Shown one piece after another: positions 1 through 6,603 of a stretch of 26,317 bases of DNA; position 1 is the stretch's first letter, and every line of letters starts with the position of its first letter. The notes beneath the pieces are model-generated. The model saw only the letters and a program-made list of their open reading frames with translations. It ran no database searches and had not been told where the DNA came from. The translations under genes were made by a program, and so were the position numbers. This DNA is from a virus, in the IMG/VR virus record IMGVR_UViG_3300048833_000734, positions 1 to 26,317 of that record. One strand, written 5' to 3'.

Positions 1-510
1 ATGATCTATCTGCGCGCCACGATTCTGTGTGGACTGGTTGCCGTCTCCGCTTCGTGTTCGACTACACCCAGCGTGACGCTGAAGTCCGAATACGTGATGG
101 CGATAGACTCGCTTCGGACCTCTGCGACGCCCAAGGGGATCCCGAGGAGCAAGGTGTTTTACCAGTTCCAGTTGGATGGCATGAGTAGCACGAGGCACGG
201 AGGTGGAAGCGTAAGGGGCGGATGGACTAGCGCATGGGAGGAGTGGAGTTTGCCGCAGGGATTTCGACTGATTGCCAGCAAGTCAACCTACGTGGGCCGA
301 GACTTGCAGGTCACCCCGCTCAAAGAAGGAGAGTCGTTCTTCGTGCCGGGACCACGTCTCATGGTCAGGGAGAAGTATTACCATGAAGCTCCTTTGGAGC
401 CGTATTTTGACTCGATCCGCCTCCTCGACAAGAGGGACGGTCTCGTCGCGGAGATCAATCTGCCTCGAAAAACCCCTGCAGAACAAGTCGAGGCACCGAA
501 CCGGCGTTAA
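1..510 (+). CDS. putative secreted lipoprotein of unknown function
   Basis: A 169-residue protein starts at the first base of the window, so a longer upstream start cannot be excluded. Residues 1-19 form a hydrophobic export signal ending in VSASC, with Cys19 as a possible lipidation site. The lipobox is not ideal because Ser sits where Leu is usual at -3. The mature part is mixed polar sequence with no domain I recognise. Base composition is lower in GC than the phage genes further right, so this is probably host DNA flanking a prophage. It could instead be a phage lipoprotein (moron), but its isolation from the phage operons argues against that. Confidence 0.6.
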   Translation: MIYLRATILCGLVAVSASCSTTPSVTLKSEYVMAIDSLRTSATPKGIPRSKVFYQFQLDGMSSTRHGGGSVRGGWTSAWEEWSLPQGFRLIASKSTYVGRDLQVTPLKEGESFFVPGPRLMVREKYYHEAPLEPYFDSIRLLDKRDGLVAEINLPRKTPAEQVEAPNRR

Positions 511-576
511 CGTCCCTCTTTGAATTCGAGCTTCCTTCCCGCCGGTCCGATGCTCTATGACGTTCTGTGAATCAAC

Positions 577-912
577 ATGGCAACTAACAAAAATCGTCTG
601 ACACCAAGGTTCCAAGTGTGGGTGGACGCTCGGAGCAAATTTCGGTTGTCACATGCCCACATCCAGATGGCGCGAGAGCTTGGGCTCAATCCAAAGAAGC
701 TCGGAAGCCTTGCGAATCACAACCAAGAGCGGTGGAAGTCACCATTGCCGCAGTTCATCGAGGAACTCTATCACGAACGGTTCGGGAGGGATCGTCCTGA
801 AATGGTGATGACCATCGAGGAGCATGCTCAGAAGAAGCACAAGCGGCAAATCCCGGCACAGGAATCCGCCCCCATCGAACCGGTGAACGAAATCGATGGC
901 GATCCCTTCTGA
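577..912 (+). CDS. small conserved protein of unknown function
   Basis: A 111-residue basic protein with a conserved-looking core (SHAHIQMARELGLNPKKLG, residues 25-43) and the stretch FIEELYHERFG. From memory this resembles a widespread small bacterial protein family with no assigned role. The C-terminus is charged (KKHKRQ) with an acidic end. It converges with the AAA+ gene on the other strand, and only one base separates the two stop codons. No terminator hairpin is visible at the junction. It is probably the last host gene before the phage block, which makes this 3' end a candidate prophage boundary. Confidence 0.65.
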   Translation: MATNKNRLTPRFQVWVDARSKFRLSHAHIQMARELGLNPKKLGSLANHNQERWKSPLPQFIEELYHERFGRDRPEMVMTIEEHAQKKHKRQIPAQESAPIEPVNEIDGDPF

Positions 913-913
913 C

Positions 914-1537
914 TCACCCAAACCACATCTCCAAATCCGCCATCGCCGCCCTGACATTCCCTGCTGCCCCGGCCGCAATCAACCGGGTGGTTGCGATGGG
1001 GACATGCCACCGCCTCGCGAGGAATGCCGCGAGAACCTCGTTTTCCGGTGGCTGGAGGCGGACCGGGAGGAAGCGGGTTTGGAGCCGTTCGGTCAGGTTG
1101 CCGATGTCGAGGTTCGTGGTGGCGAGGAACGCGTGGCCCGGCGGCATCCGGTCGAGCATCGTGAGCAGCAGATCCTGGGCGTCGCGCGAGCAGCGGTCGA
1201 ACTCATTGACCACCTTCACCGTCCATCCGCCAAACAGGCTGCGATAGGGCAGGCCGCGGAGCCATTCCCTGACCGTGTCCAGGCTGACTTCCCGACCGTT
1301 CACGTCCTCGATGGCGGCGGGATGGACAACCAGTGCCCGGGCGATCAGGTTGACCAAACTCGTCTTGCCGATGCCCGGAGCGCCGGACACCAGCAACTTG
1401 AGCGGTTGATCGGGGTTGGCCCGCAGGCGCTCGGCTTTCCGCAGCAGCATTTCCGCCACCTTGCCCGCCTGCCCCACGAAATCCGCAGGGCAGGACGGGA
1501 CAAAGCAGGTGGGCACTACCGGTGACTTACGCGGCAT
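914..1537 (-). CDS. stand-alone AAA+ ATPase (clamp-loader/RarA-like)
   Basis: A 207-residue AAA+ module with little else. Residues 19-24 (DFVGQA) match the N-terminal box of the clamp-loader/RarA/RuvB group. GAPGIGKTS (52-60) is Walker A. VKVVNEFD (107-114) occupies the Walker B position but has Asn where Asp is usual. FLATTN (137-142) is sensor 1, Arg151/Arg155 are candidate arginine fingers, and GNVRAAM (193-199) is the sensor 2 region. The collar domain of DnaX or RarA is missing. The start chosen is the ATG at 1537, which overlaps the stop of the upstream small gene; an in-frame start at 1558 is also open. It is the last gene of the leftward block. A role in phage replication or recombination is inferred. 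Confidence 0.75.
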   Translation of the reverse strand: MPRKSPVVPTCFVPSCPADFVGQAGKVAEMLLRKAERLRANPDQPLKLLVSGAPGIGKTSLVNLIARALVVHPAAIEDVNGREVSLDTVREWLRGLPYRSLFGGWTVKVVNEFDRCSRDAQDLLLTMLDRMPPGHAFLATTNLDIGNLTERLQTRFLPVRLQPPENEVLAAFLARRWHVPIATTRLIAAGAAGNVRAAMADLEMWFG

Positions 1538-1697
1538 CACTCGCCGCCTTTCCAGCACGGGAGGACAGGATCAGGTCCGCAATCGCCTGCGCTCCCTTTC
1601 GATAGAGCACCACCGCCAACAACTCGCCATCGACATACACGGCCCAATGACGTGTGCGGTATCCGTCCGGCTTGTGATAGGGTTTGATCTCGATCAT
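1527..1697 (-). CDS. small conserved phage protein (56 aa)
   Basis: A short reading frame of 56 residues, starting MIEIKPYHKPDGYRTRHWAV and ending GKAASDAA. Its ATG overlaps the stop of the upstream gene as ATGA (1694-1697), and its stop overlaps the ATG of the AAA+ gene. Both junctions are what tight translational coupling looks like, which is the main argument that it is real. The middle (YVDGELLAVVLYRKGAQAI) alternates hydrophobic and polar residues like a small beta-sheet plus helix. It resembles small hypothetical proteins of other phages, but I can assign no function. Confidence 0.7.
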   Translation of the reverse strand: MIEIKPYHKPDGYRTRHWAVYVDGELLAVVLYRKGAQAIADLILSSRAGKAASDAA

Positions 1698-2194
1698 TCC
1701 ACCCACCCCTCCCTTCTGGCGCGTGAGTTCAGGTCGCGCAGGTTCAGGCCGTATTTCTCCGCCGTCTTGCGCGGATCCCCGTAGCGACGGAAGTGGCGTT
1801 TCACGAGGTTCCAGTCCGGCTCCGGTGGCGTGTCCGGCAGAATCGCGAGCGGGTCGAAGCGGGCTGGGCGCTCCGGTTCATCCGGCGTCTGTTCCAGTGC
1901 TGACAGTCGGCGGAGGATGGGTTTCAGGCGGTCCATCACCAGAGCCTCAACGTCGGCGGGCACCGGTGTTTGAATCGGCGCTCCGCCGGCAAGTTCGGCA
2001 ATCCTGGCGTCCACAATCTCGCGAATCAGGTCCACCGGGATCTCGGTGATGGAATACACGATGCCGCTCAGGCTTTCGAGGCCCAGCAGCTTCTTCATTT
2101 CCCGGCGTGCATCACGGGGGCTGTCTGCTTGCAGACGATCATCAAAGACGATCTCGTTGCCGCGGCTGGCGATCAGTTTGTAGGTGCGTTTCAT
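1694..2194 (-). CDS. hypothetical protein with a C-terminal HTH-like segment
   Basis: 166 residues. The N-terminal third (MKRTYKLIASRGNEIVF) looks like a small beta-rich unit. A helical middle (residues 50-105) follows, then a proline-rich linker. The last 40 residues (from DWNLVKRHFRRYGD, with KTAEKYGLNLRDLNSRAR) resemble a helix-turn-helix. A DNA-binding or replication-accessory role is therefore possible but unproven. It is coupled by ATGA overlap to the 56-residue gene downstream and lies six bases below its upstream neighbour. The bases just before its ATG are GAGAACC, without a Shine-Dalgarno sequence. Confidence 0.65.
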   Translation of the reverse strand: MKRTYKLIASRGNEIVFDDRLQADSPRDARREMKKLLGLESLSGIVYSITEIPVDLIREIVDARIAELAGGAPIQTPVPADVEALVMDRLKPILRRLSALEQTPDEPERPARFDPLAILPDTPPEPDWNLVKRHFRRYGDPRKTAEKYGLNLRDLNSRARREGWVE

Positions 2195-2199
2195 GGTTC

Positions 2200-2616
2200 T
2201 CAGTGGTCAGGGGTGAAACATTCCTCCGCCCATTCGCGGGCGGCTTGGGTGATGGCGGCGGCGAACTTCTGTGGATCGGCTGCCAGCGGGTTGTCGCCAA
2301 TCAGGTCATGGAAGCTGTTGAGCGCGGATGTCACGGCGGCACCCAACAGAATTTCCGGGTCGTCGAGTTCCAGCGCGGTTTCCCAGTAGCCGATGCGCTC
2401 GATCAGCACCGGGAACTTGCGTGCGTCTGGCATTGGCTTCTGGCGCAGCGGGCCGTTCTGGTAGCTCTTGTGTCCAATGGTCGCGATGGCGGGGACAAAC
2501 TCCCGTCCCTTGGCGCTCGCCCACAACAAGGCATGGGCGTCGATTTCAAAGGCGGGCTGGATCGTGCGGTTCACGGGTTCGCCGAGATGCACGGTGGGTC
2601 TGGTCATGGTCTTCAT
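2200..2616 (-). CDS. hypothetical protein in the leftward phage operon
   Basis: 138 residues beginning MKTMTRPTVHLGEPV. No known domain is recognised. The sequence has conserved-looking aromatic and charged positions (IERIGYWETALELDDPEILLG, written here as two adjoining pieces IERIGYWETA and LELDDPEILLG) and a helical C-terminus rich in Ala and Glu. It looks soluble, with no signal peptide or membrane segment. A second in-frame Met at codon 4 is an alternative start; TAGAACC lies directly before the first ATG. It sits between the amidotransferase and the HTH-like gene and is probably co-transcribed with both. Confidence 0.6.
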   Translation of the reverse strand: MKTMTRPTVHLGEPVNRTIQPAFEIDAHALLWASAKGREFVPAIATIGHKSYQNGPLRQKPMPDARKFPVLIERIGYWETALELDDPEILLGAAVTSALNSFHDLIGDNPLAADPQKFAAAITQAAREWAEECFTPDH

Positions 2617-2634
2617 GGTTCTATCGTTTTTGGT

Positions 2635-3315
2635 TCATGGTTTGCGTGGAGAGGGCACATGCGACCGGCGCTTGGAGCCGGGGTTGCCGCAGGTGTCCGG
2701 AAGATCGAGAAGGGCCTGATGGCTGCTATGCGCAGTCTGCGCACACTTGGGCGCAAAAGAACGCGGCTTGCTCAGGTGATGGGTGAAGCCGAGGTTGCTC
2801 ACCTGCATGCCGCCCCACCGCTGCCAGTCGCCGAACAGCTCGGTGAAATCGCGTTCGAAGAACACGTAGCGGCCGGGCAGGCGCTCAAGCGCCTCGATGC
2901 CGCAGAGATCGACCAAGGACGCGGCGACGCGGGAATCCGACAGCAGTCCGTCGGGCATCCGGTGCTTGGGCATTCGCCGCAGGGTTTCGCGCCACTGGCA
3001 CCACGTTCCATTGTGGAAGAGCACGGCGCGGGCATGGCCGGACAAGCGGGTCGTGGCTTTCGCAGAAACCGGGAACGGGTGGCACAGCTTAGGTGTCACT
3101 TCCCCGACGCTCGCCCACCGGAAATGGATCACGATCTCGCCGGGGAGCTGGGCGATCAGCGGTTCGAGTTCACCGGGTTCGAGTCCCTTGAACCAGCGCA
3201 CCACTCCATTCTCCCGCCATGCCACCCCGGCACCGTGAGGGTTGGCTTGGTGGCAGGCATCGAGGGTTCTTCTATCAGGCCGCACATCGGCGGGGCATAC
3301 GAGGATCACACACAT
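2635..3315 (-). CDS. class II (Ntn-type) glutamine amidotransferase-like protein
   Basis: 226 residues starting Met-Cys, so removal of Met would expose Cys2 as the N-terminal nucleophile typical of class II glutaminase domains. Motifs follow in family order: NPHGAGVAW (25-33), IHFRWASVGEV (63-73; the Arg corresponds to the glutamine-carboxylate-binding Arg of the family), CHPFP (78-82), LFHNGTW (99-105; the Asn-Gly oxyanion-hole pair) and LLSDSRVAAS (124-133). The family releases ammonia from glutamine for a partner enzyme. No synthetase domain is fused here. Sixteen bases upstream ends an amidoligase gene, which is the natural acceptor partner. The last 30 residues are basic, look disordered and have no clear counterpart. 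Catalytic competence is inferred from motifs only. Confidence 0.8.
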   Translation of the reverse strand: MCVILVCPADVRPDRRTLDACHQANPHGAGVAWRENGVVRWFKGLEPGELEPLIAQLPGEIVIHFRWASVGEVTPKLCHPFPVSAKATTRLSGHARAVLFHNGTWCQWRETLRRMPKHRMPDGLLSDSRVAASLVDLCGIEALERLPGRYVFFERDFTELFGDWQRWGGMQVSNLGFTHHLSKPRSFAPKCAQTAHSSHQALLDLPDTCGNPGSKRRSHVPSPRKP

Positions 3316-3331
3316 GGCTTTTGGCTTTCGG

Positions 3332-4333
3332 TTAGAGGTTGGCGTAGGGGAAACGGGAATCGAAGCGGCGGCACATCAGCTCGGCGGCTTGGCGGTAGCC
3401 CTTGAACTCGGCGTGGAGCGGGCCGATCAGGCCCAGGGCAACGGGGCGCTTGCCGCCGGTCCACCCGAGGTAATCCCAGAGGAATCTCAGCGCGTTGGCG
3501 GCGGTAGCCGTGCGTTTCGCCTGCACCTTGTTTTTGCCGAAGCCACCGAGGCATTCGACTTCGGCGGCGCGGCGGCACAGACCCAGCACGGTGGCAAGGT
3601 GGTGCATGAGCTTGTGGCGGTTGAGCGTGCCGGCAAACACCCGGAACTCGATCACGCCATGGGAGAAGAGCTTCTTGAAGTTGACCATCCCGCGACCACA
3701 GCGGCTGGCGGCGTCGGCTTTCCGTTGCGGGTTGCTCACGCGCTCCATCCGGCGCACCAGCGACCCCACATCCTCGCCGAGCGTGTGGCTGTAGCGGTTC
3801 AGGTGGCGTCCGGTGCCCGTCTGGCCGTAGAGGCTCATGGCGTGCCACCGTGCGATGTGGGCGAGCTTGCGCGCGAATTCGCTCATCGCTTGCGGATCGT
3901 CCGTGCCAATGATGGAAGCGACGCCCACGGTGATGTGGCAGCCGCACGAGGCGTTCACCTTGGCCCCGATGGTGCGCGCCCACTCGACAAATTGAAGTAG
4001 GTGCTCGACGCCTTCGCTGCCTTGGAGGATGGGCGACACGAACTCGCAAGCCATGCGGCCCGGGGTGATAATGATGGAGCCGTCGCGTTCGGCTTTCCAA
4101 TGCTTGCCGTGGAAAGTGGGCGCGTTGAGCGGCAGGCCGTCCGTGGCATCAATGGCCGTGCTCACTGGACTTCCGAAATGGTAGCCGCCGACAACGATGC
4201 CGCTGGTGGCGGGGATGGTGGTTTCGAGTTCGACTCCGAAGGTGATGGCTTCGGCTTTGGGATCTTGCGGTTTCATCTGTGGATCTGGTTGGAATCTGAG
4301 GCCGGTGAGCCAATGGGTGGCGCGTTCCGACAT
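3332..4333 (-). CDS. amidoligase (COOH-NH2 ligase) family enzyme
   Basis: 333 residues with the signature of the phage/bacterial amidoligase family, which has a glutamine-synthetase/GCS-like fold and forms amide bonds using ATP. Visible motifs: ITFGVELETT (30-39), ERDGSI (82-87), CEFVSPIL (96-103), GCHITVG (131-137), GRHLNRYSH (175-183) and VIEFRVFAGTLN (227-238). These supply the Glu, Asp, His, Asn and Arg residues expected for metal/ATP binding. The C-terminal 90 residues are helical. The start at 4333 directly follows AAGGAGGAGG; an internal ATG at 4276 lies just before the conserved core, and the frame is also open to an ATG at 4435 inside the upstream repeat. With the adjacent amidotransferase it may amidate or ligate a peptide or small molecule. 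The substrate is unknown. Confidence 0.75.
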   Translation of the reverse strand: MSERATHWLTGLRFQPDPQMKPQDPKAEAITFGVELETTIPATSGIVVGGYHFGSPVSTAIDATDGLPLNAPTFHGKHWKAERDGSIIITPGRMACEFVSPILQGSEGVEHLLQFVEWARTIGAKVNASCGCHITVGVASIIGTDDPQAMSEFARKLAHIARWHAMSLYGQTGTGRHLNRYSHTLGEDVGSLVRRMERVSNPQRKADAASRCGRGMVNFKKLFSHGVIEFRVFAGTLNRHKLMHHLATVLGLCRRAAEVECLGGFGKNKVQAKRTATAANALRFLWDYLGWTGGKRPVALGLIGPLHAEFKGYRQAAELMCRRFDSRFPYANL

Positions 4334-4445
4334 CCTCCTCCTTGCCAGCCACCCGCGTCGTTTGTCGCGCACCATCCGCACGCCAATTCGCACCATTTTT
4401 AACGGCCATTTATTGTCGTTAGATGCCATTGGCATGCGGATTGAA
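4322..4445 (-). repeat. 124-bp leader repeat, copy A (upstream of amidoligase)
   Basis: Read on the minus strand it begins TTCAATCCGC and ends with ATGTCGGAACGC. It aligns without any gap to copy B at 5386-5509, with about 95 of 124 positions identical by hand count. The best-conserved blocks are the first 20 bases, the segment with three TGCG elements (TGGTGCG, TGGCGTGCG, TGGTGCG, roughly 10-11 bp apart) and the last 14 bases. A 13-bp palindrome, ATGCCATTGGCAT, lies at 4423-4435. All three reading frames are partly open, so it may be a regulatory leader, a small coding region or both. Confidence 0.75.
4334..4343 (-). promoter_or_regulatory. strong purine-rich RBS directly before the amidoligase start
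   Basis: On the minus strand AAGGAGGAGG abuts ATG at 4333. It is one of the few strong Shine-Dalgarno matches in the window. It lies closer to the ATG than the usual 5-9 bases, so it may instead serve a different nearby start. It forms the end of repeat copy A, and the equivalent site in copy B reads AGGAGGAAGG before an ATG that is not in the ligase frame. Confidence 0.4.
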
Positions 4446-4457
4446 CAGGGCCGCAGA

Positions 4458-5363
4458 TCACATGTCCCATGCTTCTCGAAAGCCGATGAACTTCGGAAAC
4501 CGTGGTGCATCTTTCGCACCGCTCGGCTGGTGGCTGAACTTCACCACGCGGCCAATCAGGGTTTCGCGTTTCATCCAGAGCGTGACCCTGTCGATACCGC
4601 CGACGACATGGTTGTAGCCTAAGCGGAATTCCACCCCGGTTGAGAGGTGGCGGACAATGAACCCACCGAGCTCTCCCCGGCCAATCATGCCAGCCTGGGC
4701 GAGACTGCGTTTCGTGCGACCGAAGGCATCCTGTTCGGCGGCGTTCTGATTGGTCATGCCCTCGTAAGGCTCAAGCACCACGGCTTCGGCGTCTTCAAAG
4801 CGTTTGATCTTGAGGAGCCACGCTTCGCGCTCCGTCGAACGTCCGCACTTGTAGGGTGAATGCGGCGTGCGGACCATTACTCCCTCGTATCCCCCATCAA
4901 GGCATTTGGTCTCGAACGCCTCAAGCTCGGCCAGATTGCGAACAAGCGTGGGCGTCACGAATACCAGATGCCGCGAGCGTGGGTCGGAATCGCTGAATCC
5001 AAGCAGGCCGTCAAGGTCCGCCACGCGCTGGCGATAGGGTTCGTCCAACCGTCCCTCAAACACATAGTCGAAGATATGAAAGACGAAGTCCGGCTGACCG
5101 TCCCGCCGACCGATCGCGCTGGTGGTTTCCGAAAACGTGCCGTCGCGCAGCATGAGTTCTCCGTCCACACCGTCGGGCAGGTTGGCTTCGATCCATTCGC
5201 GGGCGAAGCGGTTGGAGATCGGTTTGAACGAGCGAGTCAGCGCCTTTCCACCGACTTTCAGACAGCGGATGCCGTCAAGCTTGGGCGTGGCAAGCACGGG
5301 GAATGGGAGCAGGTCTGGGCGCTCGCACTTGCTGGCGAGCATCGGCTTGGTGATGGCATTCAT
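4458..5363 (-). CDS. ATP-dependent DNA ligase, small T7-like type
   Basis: 301 residues, typical of minimal phage ligases with an adenylation domain plus an OB-fold. ATPKLDGIRC (26-34) is motif I, with Lys28 as the adenylated residue. DGELML (67-72), FHIFDYV (95-101), YEGVMVR (159-165) and WLLKIKR (182-188) correspond to the downstream nucleotidyltransferase motifs. The OB-fold is covered by about residues 225-295 (GRGELGGFIV to VVKFSHQP). It seals nicks during phage replication or repair. The chosen ATG at 5363 lies just before the conserved core and is preceded by CCGAACC. The reading frame stays open upstream to 5600, but that extension runs through the repeats and has no ligase character. 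Confidence 0.88.
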   Translation of the reverse strand: MNAITKPMLASKCERPDLLPFPVLATPKLDGIRCLKVGGKALTRSFKPISNRFAREWIEANLPDGVDGELMLRDGTFSETTSAIGRRDGQPDFVFHIFDYVFEGRLDEPYRQRVADLDGLLGFSDSDPRSRHLVFVTPTLVRNLAELEAFETKCLDGGYEGVMVRTPHSPYKCGRSTEREAWLLKIKRFEDAEAVVLEPYEGMTNQNAAEQDAFGRTKRSLAQAGMIGRGELGGFIVRHLSTGVEFRLGYNHVVGGIDRVTLWMKRETLIGRVVKFSHQPSGAKDAPRFPKFIGFREAWDM

Positions 5364-5385
5364 GGTTCGGTGTGCCGGAGGTTGT

Positions 5386-5509
5386 GCGTTCCGACATCCT
5401 TCCTCCTGCCAGCCATCCCTCGTGATTGTCGCGCACCATCCGCACGCCAGTTCGCACCATAGTGATCGGCCATTTTGCGCGGCAATCCACCGTTGGCATA
5501 CGGATTGAA
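5386..5509 (-). repeat. 124-bp leader repeat, copy B (upstream of DNA ligase)
   Basis: The gapless partner of copy A. It ends 22 bases before the ligase ATG. Inside it are an ATG at 5499, preceded by GTTGAC with a 15-base gap on the minus strand, that opens a 74-codon frame (down to 5275) overlapping the ligase start, and a second short frame starting ATGGCC whose TGA overlaps the ligase ATG as ATGA. Neither peptide has recognisable features. The TGCG triplet array is fully conserved. The stretch 5364-5693 contains no convincing gene apart from these short frames; it holds copies B and C. Confidence 0.75.
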
Positions 5510-5618
5510 CGGGCGTCAACCGGGGCCGGATTTCCCGCAGCCGCCATGGTGCCGCGTAATCAGGCGTAGGGACACACGACCCCCGCTCAAGGTATGGCAA
5601 TATGACCGGCCCTCACAT

Positions 5619-5682
5619 GCACCATCCGCGTTTGTTAGGCTGCCGTTAGACGGTTTTGCCGTCCGTTGGCATGCGGATTGAA
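5619..5682 (-). repeat. partial leader repeat, copy C
   Basis: The first 20 bases on the minus strand (TTCAATCCGCATGCCAACGG) match copies A and B almost perfectly, and CGGATGGTGC recurs after a gap about 13 bp shorter than in those copies. The first two of the three TGCG elements are missing. Between the conserved ends lies a perfect 5-bp hairpin, GACGG-CAAAA-CCGTC (5649-5663). It begins 11 bases downstream of the preceding gene and is the upstream member of a C-B tandem ahead of the ligase. Confidence 0.55.
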
Positions 5683-5693
5683 CAGGAGCCGTG

Positions 5694-5972
5694 TCAGTAT
5701 TCACTGGGCAGAAGGATCGTGGTCATCGACCGGTCATGCTCGGTGATGATGTAGATCGAACCGCCGGGCGTGGAATAGCGGCTCAGCAGGCGGGTGCCGT
5801 ACTTCAGCGAGTGTTCGTTCGCCTTCTTGTCCTCGTCGCACAGCTCGTCGCCCCAATCGCCGCAGTGGTGCCGGCGGAGGTAGCGGGCGAGGTCCACGTT
5901 CAGCGCGATGGCTCCTGGGGTGGCGAAAATCTTCCCAAGCGGGAAGCGCGGTTGCATCAGTTGGTATGGCAT
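5694..5972 (-). CDS. small plasmid/phage-associated protein of unknown function
   Basis: 92 residues. The pattern PRFPLGKIFATPGAIAL near the start, a middle reading RHHCGDWGDELCDEDKKAN, and the ending IITEHDRSMTTILLPSEY match, from memory, a family common on plasmids and integrative elements. Members are often annotated only as hypothetical. Acidic and aromatic positions are conserved, with no catalytic motif I can name. It is followed (leftward) by the repeat-rich leader of the ligase and preceded by the RarA-C-like gene, so it belongs to the same leftward block. Confidence 0.7.
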   Translation of the reverse strand: MPYQLMQPRFPLGKIFATPGAIALNVDLARYLRRHHCGDWGDELCDEDKKANEHSLKYGTRLLSRYSTPGGSIYIITEHDRSMTTILLPSEY

Positions 5973-5989
5973 GGGATCTCGGGGTTGGT

Positions 5990-6550
5990 TCAGGAATCGA
6001 TCAGGTTGTCGAACAGGCCGGGGATGAACGGGTTGAGCGCTTCCTGCTCGGCCTTGAAGAACTCTGCTTTCGTCTTGCCCATCGTCCTCCCCTGCGGCGT
6101 GTGGCAGTCGTAGGCGTAGTCAGGGATGGGGATGTATTCGCCCGCCGCTTCGAGTTCATCGGTCAGTGTCTCCGGGTCGAGGCCCGCCTGCTGGTCATAG
6201 ACGAAGTTCTGGAGGTGGTCGGCGTCGCGGCTCTTCTTGGCAAGGCAGAGCAAGATCACCGCCTTGGATATGAAGATGCGGCCCTTGGGCGTCTTTGCCG
6301 CGGTGTTGCGGTTGATCTCGGTGTAGCTGTCGTGCAGGGCTTTGACTTCATGGGTGAGGATTCCCCAGCAGTCCTCCGCGCTCACGGTGAGCAGCCGCCT
6401 CCAGACATACTGGCCGTAGCCGCTGGACCACAGTTCGAGCGCCCAATAACCCGCGAGCTTCGCGTCACCGCGCCGGATCGCCTTCTGCATCGCGCTGGAC
6501 ACCGCCGGGAAGCTGTATCCGCGCTTGGTTGGTATGCGATGTATCATCAT
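5990..6550 (-). CDS. RarA/MgsA C-terminal-like protein without its ATPase
   Basis: 186 residues. The N-terminal half (RGYSFPAVSSAMQKAIRRGD at 11-30, then AKLAGYWALELWSSGYGQYVWRR) closely follows the helical C-terminal domain of the RarA/MgsA replication-associated ATPase and its clamp-loader relatives. The later segment with SKAVILLCLAKKSRDADHLQNF and IPIPDYAYDCHTPQGR is also typical of this stand-alone phage/mobile-element version. No P-loop is present. The domain mediates oligomerisation and DNA/SSB-related contacts in RarA, so a replication-restart accessory is a reasonable inference. TAGGAA lies before tandem ATGs; the second may be used. The AAA+ protein at 914-1537 is a possible partner. 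Confidence 0.7.
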   Translation of the reverse strand: MMIHRIPTKRGYSFPAVSSAMQKAIRRGDAKLAGYWALELWSSGYGQYVWRRLLTVSAEDCWGILTHEVKALHDSYTEINRNTAAKTPKGRIFISKAVILLCLAKKSRDADHLQNFVYDQQAGLDPETLTDELEAAGEYIPIPDYAYDCHTPQGRTMGKTKAEFFKAEQEALNPFIPGLFDNLIDS

Positions 6551-6603
6551 TTCCTAGTATCCGCAGTTTGCACACAACGGGAAGCAGTTTGAGACGCCAT
6601 TTA

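Noticed and set aside
2107-3405. Plus-strand open frame (432 codons) opposite the amidotransferase and neighbours
   Set aside because: It runs antisense to the amidotransferase and to coupled small genes, and its translation shows no domain.
5619-5682. GCCTAACAA and GTTAGGC in copy C as an integron attC site
   Set aside because: The paired outer and inner core sites of an attC hairpin are not present in the right order, there is no integrase and no cassette array.
4322-5682. The three repeats as a CRISPR array
   Set aside because: Only two full, diverged copies of 124 bp separated by genes or unlike spacers; no short regular repeat-spacer pattern and no cas genes.
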